A stretch of 64,000 nt of DNA from Natrarchaeobius oligotrophus (lineage in GTDB: Archaea; Halobacteriota; Halobacteria; Halobacteriales; Natrialbaceae), in the NCBI RefSeq assembly GCF_003841465.1, contig NZ_REFZ01000001.1:124001-188000 (forward strand), written 5' to 3'. The stretch's first letter is position 1. Each line of letters begins with the position of its first letter. This document shows, piece after piece, positions 14,984 through 24,599 of this stretch. The notes under the pieces are model-generated. The model made no database searches, was not told the origin of the DNA, and was given only the letters and a program-made list of their open reading frames with translations. Made by a program: the position numbers and the translations under genes.

Positions 14984-17122
14984 ATGTCAGGAGAGCAACG
15001 CGAGCCGGTCAAGACGATCTGTCCGTACTGTGGCGTCGGGTGTGGAATCCAGGTCCAACAGGGCGAGGAGCCGGGCGACGTTCAGTTCAGACCGTGGGGA
15101 GACGCTCCGGTCAACGAGGGACGGATCTGTATCAAAGGTGGCGCGGCGACGGAGGTCGTCGATCACGAAGATCGGCTGACCGACCCCCTCATCAGGGAGG
15201 GCGGCGAGTTCCGCGAGGCGAGCTGGGAGGAGTGTTACGAGTACGTCGTCGACGAACTCGAGCGCATCCGCGAGGAGTACGGTCCGGACGCGATGGGCTT
15301 TTTCGGGTCGTCGAAGACGATGAACGAGGAGAACTACCTGCTGCAGAAGATCGCCCGGCGCTACGGAACGAACAACGTCGACAACTGCACGCGGATGTGT
15401 CACGCCTCGACGGTCTGGGCGCTGCGGACCAGCCTCGGTGCGGGTGCGATGACCAACAGCATGCGCGACCTCCGCGAGGAGGCGGACGTGTTCTGGATCC
15501 AGGGGGCGAACCCGGGCGAGCAACACCCGATCGCCAACAGCCAGTACTTCCGACAGGCGGTACTCGAGGGCGCGACGGTCGTCCAGGTCGATCCCCACGC
15601 GAACAAGACGACCCGATCGTTCGAGATCGACGACACCGACCGCCACCAGCACCTCCAGTTGAATCCCGGAACCGACATCCCGGTTTTGAACGCCGTCATC
15701 AAGACGATCCTCGAGAAACACGAAGACGAAGCGGGATGGATCGACGAGGCGTTCGTCGAGGAGCGAACCGAGGGCTTCGAACACCTGAAAGAGACGCTCG
15801 AGGACTTCGACAAGGAAGCGGCTGCCGAGGAGTGTGGCCTCTCGCTCGAGGAGATCGAACGCGCCGCCGAGACCTACGCGTCGGCGGACAACGCGGCGAT
15901 TTTCACCGGCATGGGGATGAGCCAGCACCGCTGTGGCGTCGACAACGTCCAGAACGAGATCAACCTGGCGCTGATTACGGGCAACGTCGGTCGGCCGGGC
16001 ACGGGCGTCAACCCGCTTCGCGGTCAGAACAACGTTCAGGGCACCTGTGACGTCGGCGCGATGCCGAACGTGTTACCTGGCTACCAGCCGGTCGACGACG
16101 ACGAGGCCCGCGAGTCGGTCGAGGAGGTCTGGGGTTTCGATGTCCCGTCCGAGCCGGGACTGACCAACGTCGAGATCTCACACGAGTTCGGCAACTCCGT
16201 CCGGGGGCTGTACGTCGTGGGCGAGAATCCGGTCATGTCCGAACCCGACGCGAACCGCGTGGCAGAGCGGATTGGTGAACTCGAGTTTCTGGTGGTCCAG
16301 GACATCTTCATGACCGAAACGGCGGAGTACGCCGACGTGATCCTTCCGGCGACGACCTGGGCCGAACGCGGCGGCACCGTGACCAACACCGACCGGCGCG
16401 TCCAGCGGATGCGCGGCGTCGAGACGGTCCACGAGAACACGAAACACGACCTCGAGATCCTCTCGGCGGTCGGCAGCCGACTGTTCGACGACGACGGGTT
16501 CGCCTTCGACGATCCCGAGGAGGCCTTCGAGGAACTGCGGGAGGTGTGTCCGATCTACCACGGGATGACCTACGACGCGCTGGGCGAAGAGGGTCTGCAC
16601 TGGCCGTGTTACGAACCCGGCGACGAGGGCGATCCCTACCTCTACGCCGAGACGTTCGACACCGACAGCGGACTCGCCCACATCGAGGGCGTCACGCACA
16701 CGCCGCCGGCGGAGACGCCCGACGACGAGTACCCGCTGATCCTGACGACCGCCCGCCTCGAGGAACACTACAACACGGGGACGATGAGCAGGCGGTCGCC
16801 GACGCTCAACCGGCAGACGCCCGAGAACTTCGTCGACGTCCACCCCGCCGACGCGGAGCGGTACGGAATCGAAGACGGCGACGGGGTCACACTCACCTCT
16901 CGACGCGGCGAGATCGACGTCGTCGCGCAGGTAACCGACGCGACCAAAGAGGGCGTGGTCTGGACGACGCCGCACTTCGCCGCCGCGTCCGCGAACCGAC
17001 TCACCAACGACGTCCTCGACGACCGGGCGAAGATTCCCGAGTACAAGGCCGCAGCGGCTGAAATCGAGGTCGCGCTCGAGACCGACGGAACGAAAGCGAA
17101 GTCGGCGACGGACGACGACTGA
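14984..17122 (+). CDS. fdhA: molybdopterin-dependent formate dehydrogenase, alpha subunit
   Basis: This 712-residue oxidoreductase of the FdhF type oxidises formate to CO2 (or the reverse) at a bis-pyranopterin Mo/W centre. A [4Fe-4S] site is formed by Cys13, Cys16, Cys20 and Cys49 (CPYCGVGCG then GRICIKG). The metal-ligand residue is Cys139 in NCTRMCHAS, where some enzymes have selenocysteine. Further landmarks are 'MSQHRCGVDNVQNEINLALITGNVGRPGTG', 'GQNNVQGTCDVGAMPN' and the C-terminal dinucleotide-binding domain ('HYNTGTMSRRSPTLN'). No beta/gamma subunit or FdhD lies beside it, so its electron acceptor is unknown. ATG 14984 is chosen over ATG 14912, which lacks family similarity. Confidence 0.9.
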   Translation: MSGEQREPVKTICPYCGVGCGIQVQQGEEPGDVQFRPWGDAPVNEGRICIKGGAATEVVDHEDRLTDPLIREGGEFREASWEECYEYVVDELERIREEYGPDAMGFFGSSKTMNEENYLLQKIARRYGTNNVDNCTRMCHASTVWALRTSLGAGAMTNSMRDLREEADVFWIQGANPGEQHPIANSQYFRQAVLEGATVVQVDPHANKTTRSFEIDDTDRHQHLQLNPGTDIPVLNAVIKTILEKHEDEAGWIDEAFVEERTEGFEHLKETLEDFDKEAAAEECGLSLEEIERAAETYASADNAAIFTGMGMSQHRCGVDNVQNEINLALITGNVGRPGTGVNPLRGQNNVQGTCDVGAMPNVLPGYQPVDDDEARESVEEVWGFDVPSEPGLTNVEISHEFGNSVRGLYVVGENPVMSEPDANRVAERIGELEFLVVQDIFMTETAEYADVILPATTWAERGGTVTNTDRRVQRMRGVETVHENTKHDLEILSAVGSRLFDDDGFAFDDPEEAFEELREVCPIYHGMTYDALGEEGLHWPCYEPGDEGDPYLYAETFDTDSGLAHIEGVTHTPPAETPDDEYPLILTTARLEEHYNTGTMSRRSPTLNRQTPENFVDVHPADAERYGIEDGDGVTLTSRRGEIDVVAQVTDATKEGVVWTTPHFAAASANRLTNDVLDDRAKIPEYKAAAAEIEVALETDGTKAKSATDDD

Positions 17123-17220
17123 TCCGGCGTCGCGAGCTCGGGGCCGGGATCGGTTCCGGGTTTTCTCGCGTCGTCTAGTCGAGAACAAGAGCTATCGACT
17201 TCGAATCCGAACGCTCGAAC

Positions 17221-18039
17221 GTGAGTCGTCCCTCCTGGACGTCGATCTCGATCGGATCGGTCGTCGGCTTCGTCAACGTCGCCGTCGTGATCGCGCTCTA
17301 CGCCAGCGGCGGCTATCCTGCACTCGAGTCCCCGACGGCCGTCGCCGCGCTCGTCGCGACGGGGTTCGTCCTCGGCTTCGTCGCGGCGTTCGTCTCCGCG
17401 TTCACGCGGCTGGTGACGCCGCTCGTCGGTCTGCTCGCCGTTCTCGTCGGGACCGCGTACGCGGAGGTGACGACGCCTCGTCCCGAGTGGAGCCAACTCG
17501 AGGGGTACGTGATTGTCGACGGACCGACGTACGTCTCGAGTTACGCGAACGCGTGGTACGTCTGGTTCTCGGTGCTTTTGATCGTCGGCGTCTTCGAGTT
17601 CGCGATCCGACGAGGGTACGGCGTCGGTGATCGGCGACTGCGGAACCTCCCGCAGTTACCGCTTTCCGGCCCGGCGCTCGTCGCGATCGTTCTCGGCGTC
17701 GCGTCGATCGTCGCCGCAGGGACCACCCTGTTGGTACTCCGTGCGGGAATCCGTCCGCCGGTCGCGTCCGTCGGCGTCTTCGTCGTCACCATCGCGGTCG
17801 CCGCCGTTCCGCTCGCGGCGGTGCTCACCAGAGGAATCGTCTCGCCGGTCGTCCTGTTCGCGCTCGTCCCGTACTTTCTGGTCGTCGAGGTGTTCGCCGC
17901 TACCGACAGCCCCGTCCACATTCTCCTGTTCGGTCCGTACGCGATCGTCCTCGCGATCGCCTGGGTGCTCGAGGGGGCGGCGCGGTCGAGGGTTCGGGGC
18001 TGGGACGGCGGTCGGTTCGCCGTCGGCGACGGAACGTAA
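17221..18039 (+). CDS. multispanning membrane protein of unknown function
   Basis: This 272-residue protein has seven or eight hydrophobic segments: about 12-28, 40-62, 68-82, 117-134, 154-176, 184-202, 208-225 and 233-248. It has short polar loops and a positively charged C-terminal tail. No transporter or enzyme motif is recognised. It starts with GTG at 17221 (VSRPSWTSISIGSVV) and lies 64 nt upstream of the folate gene in the same direction, so it may share its transcript. Function is not assigned. Confidence 0.75.
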   Translation: MSRPSWTSISIGSVVGFVNVAVVIALYASGGYPALESPTAVAALVATGFVLGFVAAFVSAFTRLVTPLVGLLAVLVGTAYAEVTTPRPEWSQLEGYVIVDGPTYVSSYANAWYVWFSVLLIVGVFEFAIRRGYGVGDRRLRNLPQLPLSGPALVAIVLGVASIVAAGTTLLVLRAGIRPPVASVGVFVVTIAVAAVPLAAVLTRGIVSPVVLFALVPYFLVVEVFAATDSPVHILLFGPYAIVLAIAWVLEGAARSRVRGWDGGRFAVGDGT

Positions 18040-18103
18040 CGACGTGAGCACCTCATCCGGCAGAGTCCGACACCCTAAAGCGATCGGACTCTGTGGTTCG
18101 AGT

Positions 18104-20560
18104 ATGGAGTACCACGAGGCGGCGGACTTCCTCTTCAATCTTCGGCGGTTCCGTCCAAAACCGGGGACGGAGTCGACCGCGCGGCTGCTCGCCCACCTCG
18201 AGGACCCCCACGACTCGATCGACTGCGTCCAGATCGCCGGCTCCAACGGGAAGGGGAGCACGGCCAGGATGGTCGAGCGGGCCCTCCGCGAGGACGGACT
18301 GTCGGTCGGACTCTACACTTCTCCACACCTGGAGGATCTGCGCGAACGCGTCCGCGTCGACGGCCGGAAGATTCCCCGGTCGGCCGTCCGCGAGTACGTC
18401 GAGGCCGTCCGCGAGTACGTGATCGAACGAGGTGCGGGCAGCGAGTCGCCCACCTTCTTCGAGACGATGACGGCGCTGGCGCTGTGGCACTTCGGCCGCG
18501 AGGACGTCGACGTCGCCGTCCTCGAGGTCGGGATCGGCGGCCGGTACGACGCGACGAGCGTCGTCGATCCGATCGCGAGCGCGGTCACGAGCGTCACCCT
18601 CGAGCACACGGGAATCATCGGCGACACGGAGGAGGCGATCGCCCGCGACAAAGCCCACGTCGCTCCCTCGGACGCGCCGCTGGTCACCGGCGTGACGGGA
18701 TCGGCCCTCGAGGCGGTGTGCGAGGTCGCGGGCGAGGTCGTCACCGTCGGCACCGACGACGAGTCCGACGTCCGGGTCGACTACCGGGGTCGGACGAACC
18801 ACACGGAGGCGGGGGTCTCGATTCGCGCCGACGGGTGGACTGTCGAGACGAACGTTCCGCTTCCCGGCAGACACCAGGCCGAAAACGCGGGGATCGCGGC
18901 CGTCCTCGCCCGACAGGTCGCCGACGTCTCCGAGCCGGCGCTCGAGCGCGGGCTCCGAAGCGCCCACTGGCCGGGCCGGTTCGAGGTCGTCGACACCGAT
19001 CCGTTGATCGTCCTCGACGGAGCGCACAACCCCGGTGCCTGCGAGACGCTCGCTGAAACGCTCGAAACGTACGCCTACGACGACCTGCACGTCGTCTTCG
19101 GCGCGATGCACGACAAAGATCACCGCGAGATGGCCGCGGCGTTGCCGACGCCGGAGACGGTGATCGCGGCCGAACCGCCGCTCGACCGCGCCGAAGACCG
19201 GGACGTGCTCGCGCGGGTGTTCGAGGAGGCCGGCGCGACGGACGTTCGCACGAACGCCGACGTCTGCGACGCCCTCGAGATCGCGCTCACGGGGGCCGAC
19301 GGCGACGACTGCGTGCTCGTCACCGGCTCGCTGTTTGCCGTCGCGGAGGCGCGCTCGCGCTGGACGAGCGCGGGGATTCCCAAGCGAATCCGCGACCTCG
19401 AGGACGCCCGCAACGCGCTCGCGGGTGCGGACGTCGACGAACGGGAAATTCGTCGGACCGACGCCGACGCGGTCCACCGGGTCGTGAAGACGAATCTGCG
19501 GGCTCGACAGGCCCGTCGGCTGCAGCGCGAACTGTTGCGTCTGGGTGGCGAGTGCTCGCTTTCGACGCGTACGCGGGACGACGAACGAATCGACGCCGTT
19601 CTCATGGGAACGCTCGCGCAGTTGCGTCGACTGACCGAGGCGCTCGAGGATCCGTCGTCCGACCGCGGGGACGGACTCCACGACGTCGCACGGGAGCTTC
19701 GCGCCGCGATCGAGATCGACGACGGGGGCCACTCGACGCGGTTCCCGTGGCGCGATCGAACGGCGGTGATGGGTATTCTCAACGTCACGCCCGACAGCTT
19801 CCACGACGGCGGCGCGTACGACGCCGTACCGGACGCCGTCGCCCGGGCCGAGGAGATGATCGAGGCGGGCGCGGACGTGATCGACGTCGGCGGCGAGTCG
19901 ACCCGGCCCGGCGCCGATCCCGTCCCGATCGCCGAAGAGATCGACCGCGTCGTCCCTGTGATCGAACGACTCGAGGGGGCAGACGCCCTGCTCTCGGTCG
20001 ACACCCGCAAAGCCGCGGTCGCCGACGCCGCCCTCGAGGCCGGCGCGGACGTCGTCAACGACGTCTCGGGGCTCGAGGATCCCGAGATGCGATTCGTCGT
20101 CGCGGACCACGACGCGGGGCTGATCCTGATGCACAGCATCGACGCGCCGGTCGTGCCGGATCGCGAGGTGAGCTACGACGACGTCGTCGAGGACGTCATC
20201 GATCAGCTCACGGAGCGGGTGTTGCTGGCCGAGAAGGCGGGTCTCGATCGGGAGCAGATCGTCGTCGATCCCGGCATCGGCTTCGGAAAGTCCGCTCGCG
20301 AGAACTTCGAACTGCTCGGTCGCGTCGACGAGTTTCGCGCGCTCGGTTGTCCGGTTCTCGTCGGCCACTCGCACAAGTCGATGTTCGGCCACGTGGGCTG
20401 TCGTGCGGACGAGCGCCTCGAGGCGACGGTCGCCGCCAGCGCGATCGCCGCCGACCGCGGGGCGGATATCGTCCGCGTCCACGACGTCCCCGAAAACGTC
20501 GCCGCCGTCCGGACGGCGCTCGCGGCTCGCGATCCGGACCGGTACGGCTGGGAGTCCTGA
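18104..20560 (+). CDS. folCP: bifunctional folylpolyglutamate synthase / dihydropteroate synthase
   Basis: This 818-residue fusion makes dihydropteroate and adds glutamate to folates. The N-terminal Mur-ligase-like FolC part has the P-loop AGSNGKGST (45-53), 'GLYTSPHLEDLRERVRV', 'EVGIGGRYDATSV' and 'VLDGAHNPGA'. A linker of about 120 residues follows (about 430-550), rich in Arg/Asp. The C-terminal DHPS part starts near residue 555 (MGILNVTPDSFHDGG) and continues with 'VIDVGGESTRPGA', 'LSVDTRKA', 'VNDVSG' and 'DPGIGFGK'. FolCP fusions are known in Haloferax. ATG 18104 is selected because the folate domain starts there; the longer upstream frame overlaps the membrane-protein gene. Confidence 0.93.
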   Translation: MEYHEAADFLFNLRRFRPKPGTESTARLLAHLEDPHDSIDCVQIAGSNGKGSTARMVERALREDGLSVGLYTSPHLEDLRERVRVDGRKIPRSAVREYVEAVREYVIERGAGSESPTFFETMTALALWHFGREDVDVAVLEVGIGGRYDATSVVDPIASAVTSVTLEHTGIIGDTEEAIARDKAHVAPSDAPLVTGVTGSALEAVCEVAGEVVTVGTDDESDVRVDYRGRTNHTEAGVSIRADGWTVETNVPLPGRHQAENAGIAAVLARQVADVSEPALERGLRSAHWPGRFEVVDTDPLIVLDGAHNPGACETLAETLETYAYDDLHVVFGAMHDKDHREMAAALPTPETVIAAEPPLDRAEDRDVLARVFEEAGATDVRTNADVCDALEIALTGADGDDCVLVTGSLFAVAEARSRWTSAGIPKRIRDLEDARNALAGADVDEREIRRTDADAVHRVVKTNLRARQARRLQRELLRLGGECSLSTRTRDDERIDAVLMGTLAQLRRLTEALEDPSSDRGDGLHDVARELRAAIEIDDGGHSTRFPWRDRTAVMGILNVTPDSFHDGGAYDAVPDAVARAEEMIEAGADVIDVGGESTRPGADPVPIAEEIDRVVPVIERLEGADALLSVDTRKAAVADAALEAGADVVNDVSGLEDPEMRFVVADHDAGLILMHSIDAPVVPDREVSYDDVVEDVIDQLTERVLLAEKAGLDREQIVVDPGIGFGKSARENFELLGRVDEFRALGCPVLVGHSHKSMFGHVGCRADERLEATVAASAIAADRGADIVRVHDVPENVAAVRTALAARDPDRYGWES

Positions 20561-20740
20561 CAGTTCTCGCGCGGTCACCTCGAATCGGTCGTCGTCGATT
20601 CGTACTGACTGCTGTCCGGTGGTTCCGGCGCGGCAGCGAGCCATCCGGCGGTCGCTCCGGTACATCGCGACAGCAGACCGCATCAGGCGGTGAACGGCGC
20701 AGTCGCTCGAGTACGAAATCGTTCGGTACGAAGTATGAGT

Positions 20741-21045
20741 GTGGAGGGCCACGGTTGCCCGGCGTTCCGACCGGGGGAATCCCGGTTGCCTTCTCCACCC
20801 CGCGACCCGTCGAGCGACAGGTGTCCGGCGGTCCACTGCTCGCTTCCGCGCCTGATGGGCTGTCGCCGGTTAACCACGATGGGTCGTCCCTGCGGACGGC
20901 CACCGTGGACCGCTGCCCCCGACGGACGAGGCTTCCACGTTGGCTCCCGGGGCCCCGGTCGGTCTGACCGGACGCCCGCGGCGTTCGGTCCCCGCTGATG
21001 ACCATAGCGCGGGTTGTGAGCAGGGCCAAACTGCCCGACCTATCC
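20741..21045 (-). ncRNA. ffs: archaeal SRP (7S) RNA
   Basis: On the minus strand the conserved helix-8 motif is clear: CAGG (20851-20854), tetraloop GGAA (20844-20847) and AGCAG (20836-20840), the SRP54 binding site. A long helix-5 pairing joins 20953-20962 (CCGACCGGGG) with 20767-20776 (CCCCGGTCGG). The Alu-like 5' part (ggcagtttggccctg) is typical of haloarchaeal 7S RNA. The 5' end is placed about 26 nt after cttaag (21068-21073), and the 3' end is set by the usual length of about 305 nt; both ends are approximate. Confidence 0.85.
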
Positions 21046-21265
21046 GATCTATCGTAGACGGTTGGAACTTAAGGACCTTTCGTCTCCGCAAGACGCTTTC
21101 GGGTGAGAATCGGACGACGACTCGAGGGTCCGTCACCGATTCGCGTTCACCGGGCCCTTGAAGCGCCTGCCGTTCGCCCCGTCACCCTTGCACGGGCGAT
21201 CGTCCGACAATTCCGGCCGCCGGGGCGGGTCGCGGACGTACCGGGAGGGAAAGCGACGATCCGTC

Positions 21266-21961
21266 TCACTCGAGGTCGCCGTGTTCTGCCTCGCCCGATT
21301 CGCCGCGCTCTTTCGCCGACAGCGGCACGGCGAGGACGACGAGCGTAACGTAGAAGACTGCGACTGCGGTGACGACGACGATTCCGCTCACGCCGGGTAA
21401 TCCGGCGCTCTCGAGGAACGGTTCGTCGGGATTGAACGCCCAGACGTGAAACACCCAGCCGACCAGGACGCCGGTCATCAGCGGCAGATAGACCCGCCTG
21501 AGACGATGGCTGAACGCGCCGCGATAGCCGATCTTCGGCGACGGATCGCGGTAATCCTCGCTGAGGTCCGCCCGCCAAGTGTCGTGCTCGATACCCTCGG
21601 AGGGATCGAGCGCGTTCGCAAAGAGATTTTCCTGAAGGACCCGAACGCGCGATCGCCAGATGTCGTAATCGCGAAATCGGCGCGCTTCGATGAACAGGAA
21701 GACGGTCCCCATGATCGCGCCGGCGAGGATAACGGCGTGTGAGACTTCCCCCGAAAACGCGTAGGCGACGATCGCCGCCATCACCGTGACGGCCCAGTTG
21801 GTCGTCGTATCGAGACGGCTGCGCCACTCGACCGTTCGTTCCATCTCGCCTCTGTAGAGGTGTGCCGCGACGGAGCCGAGGCCGGTGCTCTGATCGACCA
21901 TCTCCCGGCCGATCTCGCGTTCTTCGGGGGCCTCCGGATCGAACTCCGATTCCTCGCCCAT
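21266..21961 (-). CDS. DUF2270 membrane protein (second copy)
   Basis: This 231-residue protein is a paralogue of the protein at 13335-14075. It has 'HLYRGEMERTVEWRSRLDTTTNWAVTVMAAIVA', 'FIEARRFRDYDIWRSRVRVLQENLFANALDP', a pair of membrane helices around residues 50-95 and another pair near 140-215, and a charged Glu/Gly-rich C-terminal tail. The function is unknown. ATG 21961 (MGEESEFDPEAPEE) is selected because the upstream frame loses similarity. It is transcribed leftward toward the SRP RNA gene. Two DUF2270 genes within 8 kb suggest an old duplication. Confidence 0.83.
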   Translation of the reverse strand: MGEESEFDPEAPEEREIGREMVDQSTGLGSVAAHLYRGEMERTVEWRSRLDTTTNWAVTVMAAIVAYAFSGEVSHAVILAGAIMGTVFLFIEARRFRDYDIWRSRVRVLQENLFANALDPSEGIEHDTWRADLSEDYRDPSPKIGYRGAFSHRLRRVYLPLMTGVLVGWVFHVWAFNPDEPFLESAGLPGVSGIVVVTAVAVFYVTLVVLAVPLSAKERGESGEAEHGDLE

Positions 21962-22127
21962 ACTCGTTCGTAGGGCGAGTACACGTATTTTCCTTGGCAC
22001 CGTCAGAAAAACGCGACTGTCTACCCATCGAACCAGCGGCGGCGGGCGACGATCGTCACCGATCGTCAACACACATCAGTCCACACCCGATCACTCCGTT
22101 CGTCACTCGTGATCGTCGATACACGCA

Positions 22128-23774
22128 TCACTCCGTTTGCCCCTCGTCTCCGAACCGTTCTCGGAACCGATCGAGCTGGTGATCGGTCCCCGCGACGAGC
22201 AACCGATCGTCCCCTCGAAAGGCCGTTCCGTCGACGTCGGTTTCCAGTTCCCCTCGGCGCTCGAGTGCGACGACGGTACAGCCCGATTCTCGACGGATCT
22301 CGGCCGCCGACAGTTCCTCACCGACGAGTTCGGGTGCGTCGACTTCGACGAGGTGCAATCGATCCTCGAGCGTCATGACCTCGTGTTCGAAGATCCGCAT
22401 CGTGAGCATGCGTCCAGCCACGTTGGGCAAGGCGAGAACGTAATCCGCACCAGCGGTTCGGATCGCGTTCACGCTCGCTCCGGTGACCGCCCCGGCAATG
22501 ATCTCGACGTCCGGGGCGATGGCTCGAGCGGCAAGCGTCGCGAGAATCGCGTCGTCGTCGGCTTCGAGCGCAACGATCACCGTCTCGGCCTCGTCGATCC
22601 CGGCCTCGAGTAGCGTCTTTTCGTCGGTCGAATCACCGACGACGTCGATTCCCTCTCCCGAGTCGGGGGCGACCGAAACGGTGTCGACGCCGTCTCGCTC
22701 GAGCGTTCCGCGTGCCGTCGTACCGACCAGCCCCCCACCGAGGACCACGACGGGGCCACTCGACATCCTGTATCGGACCCCCGGCGTTCCGATTCGTTCC
22801 GCGACCGCCTCGAGTTCCGCGTCGGTTCCGGCGACGAGCACCGACGTGTTCTCGTCGACCGTGACGCCCTCGGAAAGCGTCGTGACGAAGTCCCCTCGGA
22901 CCCACGCACCGAGAACCGTCGCTCCGGTCCGCTCGAGCCGTCGGGAGGCGGCGATCGGTTCGCCGAAGAGATCCAAACCCGGTTCGACGGGAAACTCGTG
23001 GATGTCGAGGTCCGCGCCCAGTTCGACCGTCTCGAGATCGGGGCTGATGACGTCTCGAAGCCGATCGCCAAGCGCCTTGCCGAGTCTGTGTCTCGGCGAG
23101 AGCACCTCGTCGACGCCGGCGTACCGAAAGTATCTCGCGTCTTCGGGATCCGCGACGAGTGCGAGCACCGTCGCCTCGGGGTCGCGGGCTTCGATCGTGA
23201 GCGTCGTCCTGACGGTATCGCGTTCAGTCGCGTCGATGACGACGGCCAGCGCGTCGGCGAGACCGACTGCCTCGAGCGCGCTCTCGGAATCGGAATCGCC
23301 GTAGAGCACCCTGAACCCTTCCTCGTGGAGCGTCCGAGCGCGATCTTCGTCCCCTTCGAGGATCACGTACGGGGTCCCGCTGGCCTCGAGTTCGTCGACG
23401 AGGGTATCACAGAGGTTCGTGTAGCCGACGACGATCACGTGGTCCTCGAGGTGATCGATCTCCGTCGGCGGTGCAGGCTCGACGAGCGTCTCGAGCCACG
23501 GGACGACGAACTGCGGGATAGCGACGACGATGTAGGCGATCCCCGTCACCTGTATCAGCACTACCAGCGCGGTCATCCGGAGCGTCTCCCACGGAGCGTC
23601 CTGGCCGTATCCCGTGGTCGTCATCGACTGGACGACGATCTCGAGCGACTGATACCAGGTTCGAGACTCCCCCTCGTAGGTCGCCATACCCCACCGATAC
23701 GCGAGCGTGTAGATGCCGATCAACAGGAACAGCGAACCCACGTACACCGCGAGACGCCGCGTCAGTTTCACCAC
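22128..23774 (-). CDS. potassium channel protein with two RCK domains
   Basis: This 548-residue protein has two membrane helices around a pore loop with selectivity filter TTTGYGQ (about residues 51-58). Two tandem RCK units follow, each a TrkA-N Rossmann domain plus a TrkA-C domain: 'DHVIVVGYTNLCDTLVDEL' begins the first and 'GPVVVLGGGLVGTTARGTL' begins the second. MthK-type channels gate K+ flow in response to Ca2+, nucleotides or voltage. In a salt-in haloarchaeon K+ control is central. ATG at 23774 gives an N terminus that starts directly in the first helix. It is encoded alone. Confidence 0.9.
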   Translation of the reverse strand: MVKLTRRLAVYVGSLFLLIGIYTLAYRWGMATYEGESRTWYQSLEIVVQSMTTTGYGQDAPWETLRMTALVVLIQVTGIAYIVVAIPQFVVPWLETLVEPAPPTEIDHLEDHVIVVGYTNLCDTLVDELEASGTPYVILEGDEDRARTLHEEGFRVLYGDSDSESALEAVGLADALAVVIDATERDTVRTTLTIEARDPEATVLALVADPEDARYFRYAGVDEVLSPRHRLGKALGDRLRDVISPDLETVELGADLDIHEFPVEPGLDLFGEPIAASRRLERTGATVLGAWVRGDFVTTLSEGVTVDENTSVLVAGTDAELEAVAERIGTPGVRYRMSSGPVVVLGGGLVGTTARGTLERDGVDTVSVAPDSGEGIDVVGDSTDEKTLLEAGIDEAETVIVALEADDDAILATLAARAIAPDVEIIAGAVTGASVNAIRTAGADYVLALPNVAGRMLTMRIFEHEVMTLEDRLHLVEVDAPELVGEELSAAEIRRESGCTVVALERRGELETDVDGTAFRGDDRLLVAGTDHQLDRFRERFGDEGQTE

Positions 23775-24599
23775 GGCTGCTCACCCGCGATCCACCGGTG
23801 CTGTAGCCCGGTCGACCGTCGCGTCCCGGACATACGGACCCCGTCATCGTCCCGAACTATCGTTCTTGGCGGTTGGCCTGCCGTCCGGCGGTCGGTTTTC
23901 GTGTCTGGCGGATCGACGATCGCCCTTCGTGGTCGTTCGACCACGTTCGTCTTTGCACGTCTCTGCTGGACGACCAGCACAGATCGACCTGGACGAACCT
24001 GGTTCGTACTGGCTCGATCTACCGAGACAACCGCAGACTCCATCGTGCCGGAACCGACGGACGACAGCCCGTATCAGACACCTTTCTCGAGACCGCCGAG
24101 TTCGCCAGCAGTCGGGAAACGACCCGTTCTCCGACGCTCGAGTCGCCGACGCCGCTCCCGTGCTCGCTCGCGATCGCGTCGACCTCGTCGTCGACGGATC
24201 TGGGAAGTCGGAACCGGCGGTGGTACGTTTCTTCCGTCCGCGGCTCTCGCCGAAGTCCGCTCCGCCGAACTGTCCGAACAGGCGGGACGGCATTTCGAGG
24301 CCTCGTCTCCACGTGCTGGGCGTCGTCGGTCGAAGCACCATGTACCGTTCCAAGCGTCGACTGATGAGTGAAATCGGTCGACCGCCATCGATTTCATCCA
24401 TCAGTTCAGGCTTGGACCGCCACACGGCTCTCACCTCGGTCCGTCTGGCGTTTGTTTGCGGTTCGTCGTACCCGCTTTCCACACGGTATACGATCCCCTC
24501 TGTCACGCCCGTACCGTCCGCGACCGATCGAGGAATCCGTACACCGGAAACCACCGTGGAAGGAAAAGGCCCATTAGTCGGACGCCCCATTCGGTTCGT
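23775..24599 (+). other. long gene-poor stretch with a possible relic reading frame
   Basis: No convincing gene was found. Several frames are open on both strands, but most give Ser/Arg/Pro-rich products. One minus-strand patch (about 24100-24260) reads 'YHRRFRLPRSVDDEVDAIAS', which looks like a real protein fragment (possibly ribbon-helix-helix-like) without a clear start or end. A 27-nt inverted repeat lies at 24350-24415. Confidence 0.5.
24350..24415. repeat. inverted repeat with 27-nt arms and 12-nt spacer
   Basis: The left arm 24350-24376 pairs with the right arm 24389-24415 at 22 of 27 positions without gaps. The outer ends are CCAAGC/GCTTGG and the inner ends GAAATCG/CGATTTC. The spacer includes GTCGAC. 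It may be a relic of a small mobile element or a structured site; no T-tract follows, so a terminator is less likely. Confidence 0.6.

Noticed and set aside
17627-18103. N-terminal extension of the folate fusion
   Set aside because: It overlaps the membrane-protein gene and is Ser/Arg-rich; the FolC domain starts at ATG 18104.
18053-20836. Very long minus-strand frame opposite folCP
   Set aside because: A shadow frame of a G+C-rich gene; low-complexity Arg/Asp/Val, no domain.
23844-24590. Minus-strand frame of 248 residues in the gene-poor region
   Set aside because: Mostly Arg/Ser/Pro-rich with no consistent domain; only a short patch was noted.
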